Assembly (NCBI GenBank): GCA_041739085.1
Contig: JBGSON010000004.1
Location: forward strand, 3,317 to 67,316
Origin: JBGSON01 sp041739085
GTDB taxonomy: Bacteria; Patescibacteriota; Gracilibacteria; CAIRYL01
Direction of reading: 5' to 3'
DNA: 64,000 bases
Shown here: positions 44,285 through 51,223 of the stretch, piece by piece
How positions within the stretch are numbered: the first letter of the stretch is position 1
How the letters are laid out: each line of letters begins with the position of its first letter
Position numbers and translations under genes: made by a program
The notes under the pieces: generated by a model
Database searches by the model: none
What the model saw: the letters and a program-made list of their open reading frames with translations, nothing else
Told to the model about the DNA's origin: nothing

Positions 44285-44313
44285 TTGAAAAATGGAGAGA
44301 AATTTAATATAAT
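44285..44313 (+). promoter_or_regulatory. promoter of ABC transporter operon
   Basis: TTGAAA (44285-44290), 17 nt, TATAAT (44308-44313), 27 nt upstream of the ATG at 44341. It lies at the truncated 5' edge of the IS30 remnant. Confidence 0.75.
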
Positions 44314-44340
44314 AAGTCGAAACTCATATTCTTAAACGCA

Positions 44341-45066
44341 ATGATCACCATCTCCCACCTCACAAAAATCTATCCCGGAAAGAAAAAGCCATCCCTGGAT
44401 GCCATTTCCCTCTCCGTGAAAAAGGGGGATATTTTCGGATTTCTTGGTCCGAACGGTGCGGGGAAGACGACGACCGTAAAGATCCTCATGGGGCTTATGC
44501 GTCCGACAAAAGGGGAAGTGAAGGTCCTCGATGAATCCCCCGATGCGTATTCTATCAAGAAAAAAATCGGTTTTCTCCCGGAGAATCCGTATTTCTACCA
44601 GTATCTCTCCGGGATCGAATTCTTAAGGATGTGCGCGGACATATTTTCTATTCCTGAGAAAAAGAAAGAGGCGAGGATTAAAGAGGTGCTCAAAGAAGTC
44701 CATCTCCAGGAGGATTCCTGGAAATCAAAGATCCGGACCTATTCCAAGGGTATGCAGCAGCGGCTTGGGATTGCGCAGGCGCTCATCAACGATCCCGAAC
44801 TCGTTGTCCTCGATGAACCGATGAGCGGACTGGACCCCCTCGGGAGAAGGGAGATGAAAGATGTCATCCTCCGGATGAAGAGGGAAGGGAAGACTGTTTT
44901 CTTTAATTCCCATATCCTCGCTGATGTCGAAGACCTCTGCAGCAGGGTTGCGATCATTGATTTTGGAAAGATCATCCTGGAAGGGGACGTAGCGGAAATC
45001 ACAAAGAAAAAATCTGTTTCCCTGGAAAAGATCTTTATCGATACTGTTACCAAAAACCGCCGATGA
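44341..45066 (+). CDS. ABC transporter ATP-binding protein
   Basis: 241 aa nucleotide-binding subunit of an ABC-2 type exporter (NatA/NosF-like). Walker A GPNGAGKTT (~36-44), Q-loop region LPENPYFY (~78-85), signature YSKGMQQRL (~135-143), Walker B LVVLDEP (~155-161), and H-loop FNSHIL (~191). The short tail is typical of drug or polysaccharide exporters of this type. Stop and start of the next gene overlap by ATGA. Confidence 0.94.
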   Translation: MITISHLTKIYPGKKKPSLDAISLSVKKGDIFGFLGPNGAGKTTTVKILMGLMRPTKGEVKVLDESPDAYSIKKKIGFLPENPYFYQYLSGIEFLRMCADIFSIPEKKKEARIKEVLKEVHLQEDSWKSKIRTYSKGMQQRLGIAQALINDPELVVLDEPMSGLDPLGRREMKDVILRMKREGKTVFFNSHILADVEDLCSRVAIIDFGKIILEGDVAEITKKKSVSLEKIFIDTVTKNRR

Positions 45067-45815
45067 ACGCTCTTATTTCTCTATCAAAAAATACATTTCG
45101 GGAAGCGATCCGGGACCGGATACTCTCCACGATCTTCGCGTTCGGTTTTCTCTTCCTCCTCGCCGCTCCGCTCGCCGGAGAGCTCTCCGCTGGGCAGTCG
45201 GAAAGACTCATCATGAATTTCGGGCTGGCGATGATCCACCTCTTCGGGATCTTCATCACCATATTCGTGGGAAGCAGACTCATTTCGAATGAGATCGACC
45301 GGAAAACGATATTCCTCCTCATCCCGAAACCGGTATCGAGGAGTGTCATCATCTGTTCAAAATTCTTCGGCCTCGGGGCAGTCCTCTTCTGCACAACTCT
45401 CCTCATGAGTCTTGTCTTCTTTCTCCTTGTTCATCCCTCCCTCCCCATGATCCTTATCATCGGGTTCATGTATCTCTCCTTCCTCCTCCTCCTCGCGATC
45501 CTTCTCTTCTTCTCTTCGTTTATGTCTCCCCTCATGGCTTCGGTCTCGGGGATCCTTTTCTTCCTGGTCGGAAATGTCACCTTTCATCTCAAGGCTCTTT
45601 CCTATCAATTCGGGAGTCTTTTTGTCCAGCGATTTGCGGATATCGCATACCATATCCTCCCAAATTTCACGAATTTGAATCTCAAGAACTATGTGATCTA
45701 TGGGATCCCATACAGTACCGTTCATCTCCTCATCATCACCGGCGTGACGATCCTCTCCATCACGCTCTTCCTCTTTTTTGCAACGATGATTTTTTCCCGC
45801 AAAGAATTCTCATAA
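45063..45815 (+). CDS. ABC-2 type permease
   Basis: 250 aa membrane subunit, about six helices (~20-40, ~55-75, ~97-120, ~125-155, ~160-180, ~222-247). Belongs with the preceding ATPase (4 nt overlap). Family-level pattern NosY/NatB-like: N-terminal ALISLSKNTFREAIRDRIL and external loop after helix 2 with NEIDRKTIFLLIPKPVSR. Substrate unknown. Confidence 0.88.
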   Translation: MNALISLSKNTFREAIRDRILSTIFAFGFLFLLAAPLAGELSAGQSERLIMNFGLAMIHLFGIFITIFVGSRLISNEIDRKTIFLLIPKPVSRSVIICSKFFGLGAVLFCTTLLMSLVFFLLVHPSLPMILIIGFMYLSFLLLLAILLFFSSFMSPLMASVSGILFFLVGNVTFHLKALSYQFGSLFVQRFADIAYHILPNFTNLNLKNYVIYGIPYSTVHLLIITGVTILSITLFLFFATMIFSRKEFS

Positions 45816-45846
45816 GGACCGGAATGATCTCCTGCCTCATTTTTTC

Positions 45847-46749
45847 ATGACACTCCTTAAAAAATTCCTGGCCCTTCTTCTCGTCATCCTTGCCTATTTC
45901 GGTCTCTGGACTGGGCAGGACGCACTTTTTGAGCATCATGTAAAAAGATTCTATTCGAATATCGCCCAGACGACAGCACTGAGTGGCGGCGAGGTCATCA
46001 AATATGTCACCTTCGGCTTTGAAAACTTTGTCGCGGACATCTACTGGATGCGCACGATCCAGTATGTCGGGACCCATGTTGCCGATGGATCGTACTCGGT
46101 TCTCGAAGCCTACGCGAACATCATCACCGACATCGATCCAAAATTTGCTTTTGTTTATCATTTTTCAGGACTCCTCCTTCCGAATACCGGCGATTATAAA
46201 TCCGCAGAGAAGATCCTCCTGAAGGGAGAGATGAAAAATCCGGAGAATTTCTGGTTCCCTTCCGATCTCGGATTCCTCTATTTCTACTACCTCGAAGATT
46301 ACGACAGCGCGATCGAGGCATACAAAAGATGCGTTCCGCTCCAAGACTGTCCCGGGGCGACTCCAAGGCTTGTCGCGACGCTTCTCGCCCGTTCGGGAAA
46401 AGAAGAGATCGCTTTCCAAAGCCTTCTCGATCAGTTCGCCAGCGCCGAATCCGATGAGCAGCGGGATTTTCTCAAGCAAAAAGTCGAGGAGGTGGGAAAA
46501 CTCATCCTCCTGCAGAAGCTCTCGATCCTCTACCCTCCGGAGACACAGGTGTCGGAACTCATCGGGAAATCATTCCCGCTCAATGATCCCGAACTCAGCA
46601 CTTATCTCGCCGTAGTAGAATCCCTGATAGAAAAAAAACTTTTATCGGACGAGAAGACCGTTCTCAAGGAAATGACAGAAAATCCGTTTCAAACCAACTC
46701 CTATCTCTGGGATGCGACAACGAAGAAAGTAAAACCCAAGCGCTGGTAA
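45847..46749 (+). CDS. TPR-type membrane-anchored protein
   Basis: 300 aa. N-terminal helix (~5-24) followed by helical repeats reminiscent of TPR: ADIYWMRTIQYVG, DPKFAFVYHFSGLLLPNTGDYKSAEKILLKG, WFPSDLGFLYFYYLEDYDSAIEAYKR (each ~34 aa). I know of similar proteins downstream of ABC exporters in other bacteria, so it probably forms part of the export system, by inference. 31 nt after the permease. Confidence 0.7.
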   Translation: MTLLKKFLALLLVILAYFGLWTGQDALFEHHVKRFYSNIAQTTALSGGEVIKYVTFGFENFVADIYWMRTIQYVGTHVADGSYSVLEAYANIITDIDPKFAFVYHFSGLLLPNTGDYKSAEKILLKGEMKNPENFWFPSDLGFLYFYYLEDYDSAIEAYKRCVPLQDCPGATPRLVATLLARSGKEEIAFQSLLDQFASAESDEQRDFLKQKVEEVGKLILLQKLSILYPPETQVSELIGKSFPLNDPELSTYLAVVESLIEKKLLSDEKTVLKEMTENPFQTNSYLWDATTKKVKPKRW

Positions 46750-46767
46750 GAAGAAAGCCACGGGATA

Positions 46768-46796
46768 TTGTATATTCCAGCTCAATCTGATATAAT
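46768..46796 (+). promoter_or_regulatory. promoter of fifth PilT-like gene
   Basis: TTGTAT (46768-46773), 17 nt, TATAAT (46791-46796), 34 nt before the ATG at 46830. Confidence 0.75.
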
Positions 46797-46829
46797 GAAG
46801 CGAAAGAAAAACATATTCTCCATGAAAAA

Positions 46830-47936
46830 ATGCAATACCTGAAGACACTCTTTGAGGCTCAGAAAAAACTGAAATCCTCAGATCTTCATCTCTATGAGAC
46901 TCATCCTCCGTATCTCAGGGGTGCTGACGGCGGGCTTTATCCCGTAAAGAATTACAGCGCGCTCACTTCGGAAGACATGGAGCATATCATGAAGTCGATA
47001 TTGAGCGATCGGCAGATCGAAATATTCCAGGAAAAGAAAGATTTTGAACTCTCCGCGAGACTGGAAGGCGTCGCGAGATTCAGGGTGAACTTCTATCATG
47101 AGTTCAACGGCATTGCGATTGTTTTTCGCATGCTTACGGATGAGATCGAATCGCTCGCTGATCTCGGGATCCCGAAATCGGTGGAAGACCTCACCTTTGA
47201 ACATTATGGATTCATCCTCGTCACCGGTCCGAATGGGAGCGGGAAATCCACGACCATGTCCGCGATGCTCAATGCCATGAACAAAAACCGGAATGTGAAC
47301 ATCATCACGATCGAAGATCCCATTGAGATCGTCCACGAATCAAAAAAGAGCGTCGTGAGCCAGCGGGAAGTGGGAACGCACATCGCGAGTTTCAAGGAAG
47401 CGGCGAAATATCTTTTCCGTCAGGATGTGAACGTCGTCATTATTGGAGAACTCCGGGATTATGAGAGTTTCGCGCTCGCGATCGATATCGCAGAGACCGG
47501 CCATCTCGTCATGTCCACGGTCCATTCCGAAGATGTCGGGTCCACCATTTCCCGTATCGTGAACATCTTTCCTTCCGATCAGCAGAATATGATCCGGATG
47601 AAACTGGCACTCTCTCTCAAGGGGATCGTCTCCCAAAAACTCATCCCCCGGAAAGACTTTACGGGGCGCGTCGTGGCGACCGAAGTCTGCCTCCATTCTC
47701 CGACACTTAGGCAGCTCATCCTCGACCGGAAAGAGAACCAGATCCTCCAGTTCATGGAATCAAACCGCGATGTCGGGATGCAGACTTTTAATGACCATAT
47801 CCTCGAGCATTACGCGAATGGATCTATCTCCCGGGATCAGGCGCTCCTCAATTCCCATAATCCTGAAGATTTCATCGCCCTCCTCGACGAGGTCGATGAA
47901 GGGATAAAAATCCTGAATCAGGAAGCAGGGAAATAA
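46830..47936 (+). CDS. PilT/PilU-like ATPase (copy 5)
   Basis: 368 aa pilus ATPase more divergent than the other four. KSSDLHLYE (~15), Walker A GPNGSGKSTT (~132), EDPIEIVH, QDVNVVIIGELRD (~198-210; Asn replaces Pro), ETGHLVMSTVHSEDV (~220-234; Ser in the THT position) and TLRQLILDRKENQI instead of AIRNLIREGKTHQI. These changes suggest a PilU-like or otherwise specialised retraction motor. It precedes a T4SS-type pilin gene by 62 nt, so the pair might form a functional unit. Confidence 0.88.
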   Translation: MQYLKTLFEAQKKLKSSDLHLYETHPPYLRGADGGLYPVKNYSALTSEDMEHIMKSILSDRQIEIFQEKKDFELSARLEGVARFRVNFYHEFNGIAIVFRMLTDEIESLADLGIPKSVEDLTFEHYGFILVTGPNGSGKSTTMSAMLNAMNKNRNVNIITIEDPIEIVHESKKSVVSQREVGTHIASFKEAAKYLFRQDVNVVIIGELRDYESFALAIDIAETGHLVMSTVHSEDVGSTISRIVNIFPSDQQNMIRMKLALSLKGIVSQKLIPRKDFTGRVVATEVCLHSPTLRQLILDRKENQILQFMESNRDVGMQTFNDHILEHYANGSISRDQALLNSHNPEDFIALLDEVDEGIKILNQEAGK

Positions 47937-47998
47937 CACTTCCCCTTGCAATTCAAACCCGTTTTTCCTAGTCTTTTCACAGTTTATCCTTCATTCCC

Positions 47999-48592
47999 AT
48001 GAAAAAAGCACTCTCCCTCTTCCTCGTCCTTTTCTCATTTTCCCTGTTCTCTCCCGTTGCTTTTGCACTCGATGACCTCGATCGGGATGATTACTGGGAT
48101 TGCGCAGCAGATCCCTGCCCAGACGGCACGCAGCTTCCTCTTGGGGCAAAAGGCTGGGAGCCGTCGACATGTGATCAAGTTACCATTGAAACAGATGATA
48201 CCGTAAGTATTGGAGGGACTGATTATCCCCTCATGGCGCCGGATGTCGCGAGCGTTGAAGGGAAGAGGGTCCACCCGAATGCCATCGAACCCCCCGAGAG
48301 TAAGATCGACTATAACTGCGACGGAAAAGTGTCCGGATGGGTCCCGGATGAGTACAAGGACGATGTCGATCTCATGGGAAAGATCGGAGATGTCATCAAA
48401 CTCATCGGACAGATCGCGGTCTTTGTTTCTGCCGGCGCGCTCATCTATGGAGGCATCATGTTCGCCACCGCTTCCGGAGAAGAGATGAAGATCCAGAAAG
48501 CGAAAAAGACCATCATCGGAGCCATTGTCGGGCTCATCGTCGGGCTCCTCGCCTGGAATATTGTCGGATTCGTCACAAACTGGGTCCGATAA
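47999..48592 (+). CDS. T4SS-pilin (VirB2/TrbC-like) domain protein
   Basis: 197 aa with a signal peptide (1-23, ending VAFA), an acidic Cys-containing outer part (~24-115) with three Cys before ~55 and one in DYNCDGK (~102), and two C-terminal transmembrane helices (~135-157, ~168-190) joined by a short basic loop (EEMKIQKAKK). This hairpin layout with GALIYGGIMFATA and VGLIVGLLAWNIVG matches the VirB2/TrbC-like pilin domain common in CPR genomes. No other VirB-like gene nearby. Followed by a strong terminator. Confidence 0.8.
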   Translation: MKKALSLFLVLFSFSLFSPVAFALDDLDRDDYWDCAADPCPDGTQLPLGAKGWEPSTCDQVTIETDDTVSIGGTDYPLMAPDVASVEGKRVHPNAIEPPESKIDYNCDGKVSGWVPDEYKDDVDLMGKIGDVIKLIGQIAVFVSAGALIYGGIMFATASGEEMKIQKAKKTIIGAIVGLIVGLLAWNIVGFVTNWVR

Positions 48593-48610
48593 TCACACTT
48601 TGACTCGAGA

Positions 48611-48641
48611 AAAGACGGGGGCATCGCCTCCGTCTTTTTTT
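48611..48641 (+). terminator. rho-independent terminator after the pilin gene
   Basis: Stem AAGACGG with GGC and GCC inner pairing to CCGTCTT, loop ATC, followed by a run of seven T (48635-48641). It lies 19 nt after the pilin stop codon. Confidence 0.85.
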
Positions 48642-48679
48642 ATTGATACAATGACTGTGCTTCACTTTTCTTCATCCCG

Positions 48680-49093
48680 ATGACGCTTCCGCTTCTTGAC
48701 CTCATCGCTGAAATGAATTCGCTAGACGGAGATGAGAAAATAAAATTTCTTCTCACCCTCGCCCGGGAACTTCCTTCGCCTCCGGAAGGAGGATTTGCAG
48801 AGGAGCACCAGATCAAAGGATGTGCATCTCAGGCATACCTCATGGGGAAGTGCGAAGACGGAAGGATCTATTTTCAGGGGGATTCCGATGCGCAAATCCC
48901 GAAGGGACTCATCGCTCTCTTTGTCCTGGGATGCAGCGGCGCGGATCCGAAGGAGATCCTCGATATCCCCATGGAGAATATTCAGAGCATCGGACTTCAG
49001 GACATCCTTTCCCCTTCGCGGGTAAACGGGGCGTATCATATCATCCAGAAAGTCCGGGAAATCGCTCTTCAGTGTGAGAAATCGAACGGGTAA
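48680..49093 (+). CDS. sufE: SufE-like Fe-S cluster assembly protein
   Basis: Accepts persulfide sulfur from a cysteine desulfurase (SufS). 137 aa; the fold start is visible (LIAEMNSLDGDEKIKFLLTLAREL split), the active-site Cys lies in HQIKGCASQAYL (~43-54), and the end IGLQDILSPSRVNGAYHII matches the family. sufS, sufB and sufC are not adjacent. Preceded by the terminator of the pilin gene, convergent with the exonuclease gene at its 3' side (3 nt gap). Confidence 0.88.
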   Translation: MTLPLLDLIAEMNSLDGDEKIKFLLTLARELPSPPEGGFAEEHQIKGCASQAYLMGKCEDGRIYFQGDSDAQIPKGLIALFVLGCSGADPKEILDIPMENIQSIGLQDILSPSRVNGAYHIIQKVREIALQCEKSNG

Positions 49094-49096
49094 TCT

Positions 49097-50101
49097 CTAA
49101 AAAAGAGCCATCTGATCTTCATCCGTGGATTTTTTGATTTTTTCGGAGAAAGCCGGTCTTTTCGAAGCTTCGATCTCTGCCCAGAGTTCCTCTTCCTCTC
49201 CTGCGATTTTTTGTTTTTCTCCGCTTCCGAATATCCTCTGGAGACGGTTTACGAGTGAATGGAAATAGTATTTTCGGAAAAATTTCTCCAGGTTTTCAAG
49301 AGGAAGTGAGCGGACATCGCCGCTTTCCAGAGAAAAATTATCCAGAGAAAGGTCCCGGTGGAGTGTCGTCATCTCCTTCGTAAGAAGAGCGATGGGAACG
49401 CCCTCGCGGATTTTTTTCCCTACCGCCCCGGGAATCTTTTCCGCATTTTCAATGATGCGGTGGAGCGTCCCATATTCGGAGAGAAGTTTTACGGCCGTTT
49501 TTTTCCCGATTCCGGGTATTCCCTTGAGGTTGTCCGAGGAATCTCCGACCATCGCCTTATAGTCCGCGATCTGCTCGGGATACACTTCCAGTTTCGTAAA
49601 AACGGCAGTCCGGTCAAAATGCGCCATTTTTTTGCCCCCAAGCTGGGGAAAACTTACATGGACATTGTCGCCGATAAGCTGAAACATATCCTGGTCTCCG
49701 GTGACGATCTCGATCTCGTATTCGGGATTCCCACGATATTTTTCACTGATCGTGGCAAGGAAATCATCCGCTTCGTATCCTTCCTCAGAAAAAACGGGGA
49801 TATGGAAAGCATCGAAAAGATCTTTGATGAGAGGGAGTTGCTGAACGAGCTCGTCCGGCATCTCCGGCCGGTGGCCTTTATAGTCCGGCACTTTCTCATG
49901 GCGGTGTGTCTTTGCTTTCTCATCCCTTGCTCCGAAAAGATATCTCGGATGGTCTGACTCGATGATCGAGAGAATGATCGATGAAACGCCGTACACAGCG
50001 TTGAGAGGAGTCCCTTTTCCGTCGGTCAGATTCCGCGGGATCGCGAAAAATGCACGGAAGAAGAGGTGAGGGACATCGAAGAGAATGATCTTTTCAGGCA
50101 A
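49097..50101 (-). CDS. 5'-3' exonuclease (FEN/PolI N-terminal type)
   Basis: 334 aa stand-alone flap endonuclease resembling the N-terminal domain of DNA polymerase I. Conserved metal-binding acids: DVPHLFFRAFFAIP (~8-21), YEADDFLA (~122-129), TGDQDMFQL (~152-160), MVGDSSDNLKGIPGIGKKTA (~204-223, helix-hairpin-helix). A polA polymerase domain is not part of this protein. Last gene of a minus-strand unit after the TsaE-HD fusion (11 nt). Confidence 0.93.
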   Translation of the reverse strand: MPEKIILFDVPHLFFRAFFAIPRNLTDGKGTPLNAVYGVSSIILSIIESDHPRYLFGARDEKAKTHRHEKVPDYKGHRPEMPDELVQQLPLIKDLFDAFHIPVFSEEGYEADDFLATISEKYRGNPEYEIEIVTGDQDMFQLIGDNVHVSFPQLGGKKMAHFDRTAVFTKLEVYPEQIADYKAMVGDSSDNLKGIPGIGKKTAVKLLSEYGTLHRIIENAEKIPGAVGKKIREGVPIALLTKEMTTLHRDLSLDNFSLESGDVRSLPLENLEKFFRKYYFHSLVNRLQRIFGSGEKQKIAGEEEELWAEIEASKRPAFSEKIKKSTDEDQMALF

Positions 50102-50112
50102 GGCGGGAGGAG

Positions 50113-51138
50113 CTAAAGGGAGAGGTCTCTTTCAAACGACCTGATCTTTTCGTCGAGCACCGGATTCGATTCATGCGCATACCTGATCCTTCCGTCCGCA
50201 AGCCGTTCATCAAGCGTGACGATACGGTTATGGAGGACGCGCTTGTCCGCATAATACACCACCTTTTCTTCGATGGAAAACGGCTCCTCACGGAATATTT
50301 CCTTCGTCATGTGTGACTTCACGACTTTCGCATTCGCATAAAACCCTCGTTCGCTCAAAATCTCCGCTGCGGCATCTCCATGGTTGAATGCTTCAAATCT
50401 TTTTTGTATGGATTTCCAGAGTTCAAGCTTTTTCTTCGTGACTTCCTCCTTATACTTCTCTATGTCCGAAAAGGTCTTAAAATCGACATACCGGACAAGG
50501 TCATGGCATTTCGCACTCAGTCTGATGAGATCGAGATCGATTGGGATCCCCTGAGAGAGAAGGGTTTTCCCGCAGCCGACCGCGACTTCCATGACCGCCC
50601 TGGAGTGTTCTCTGATGTGTACCGGAGTGGCAAATTCTTCCAGGATGTCTTCAGCTTCTCTCTCCGACATCCGTCCGCTATTTTTAAATGCAATACGGAT
50701 CACTCGTTCATCCTCTGCTTTGCTGTTTTCAATATGAACGGAGATGGTGTTATCCCGAAAAACCTGGGAGTGAGACAGGGGAAGAAGGTCTGCCCACTCC
50801 AGGATGATGACATTCCCGCTTTCGCCTTGGTCCCGGAGTTCTTCGAGGATGAAATCAGAAGAATGAGGCTGGTCCCTGAGCCGGAAGAGATCCCCGTGGA
50901 GGACCGTCCGCCCGCAAAAGGGATATTCCTGAAAATATGTAAAAGTAGGGCTTTTTCCCGCATTCTCCACCCCCAAACCCTCAAAAAATCCTTTCGCAAA
51001 AACAGTTTTTCCCGCTCCGAGACTGCCGGAGAGAAGGATGACCCGTCCCCATTCCGGACGCAACTTCACCCGTTCTCCGAGTCTTTTCCCGACAAGGGCC
51101 GTTGCCTCTTCTGAAGGGCTTACATAGTTGAAATTCAT
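50113..51138 (-). CDS. tsaE: TsaE-HD domain fusion protein
   Basis: 341 aa with two domains. N-terminal ~1-150 is the ATPase TsaE of tRNA t6A synthesis: SGSLGAGKTVFAKG Walker A (~37-50), AGKSPTFTYFQEY (~60-72), HGDLFRL (~80) and ILEWADLL (~110). C-terminal ~165-335 is an HD phosphohydrolase: HIREHSRAV (~173), AKCHDLVR (~206), FNHGDAAAEIL (~248) and YYADKRV (~290) give the H...HD...H...D metal set. TsaE normally stands alone at ~150 aa. A shared start and 11 nt spacing to the exonuclease suggest an operon. Substrate of the HD part unknown. Confidence 0.85.
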   Translation of the reverse strand: MNFNYVSPSEEATALVGKRLGERVKLRPEWGRVILLSGSLGAGKTVFAKGFFEGLGVENAGKSPTFTYFQEYPFCGRTVLHGDLFRLRDQPHSSDFILEELRDQGESGNVIILEWADLLPLSHSQVFRDNTISVHIENSKAEDERVIRIAFKNSGRMSEREAEDILEEFATPVHIREHSRAVMEVAVGCGKTLLSQGIPIDLDLIRLSAKCHDLVRYVDFKTFSDIEKYKEEVTKKKLELWKSIQKRFEAFNHGDAAAEILSERGFYANAKVVKSHMTKEIFREEPFSIEEKVVYYADKRVLHNRIVTLDERLADGRIRYAHESNPVLDEKIRSFERDLSL

Positions 51139-51167
51139 TTGGAGATAATGATTCCATTTGATATAAT
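51139..51167 (+). promoter_or_regulatory. promoter of M23/SLH gene
   Basis: TTGGAG (51139-51144), 17 nt, TATAAT (51162-51167), preceded by TTGA; 57 nt before the ATG at 51224. Confidence 0.7.
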
Positions 51168-51223
51168 AACATGAAGCACAAAAAAAAGTTTGACCTTCTT
51201 CATACTCTCAAAAACATAAACCG

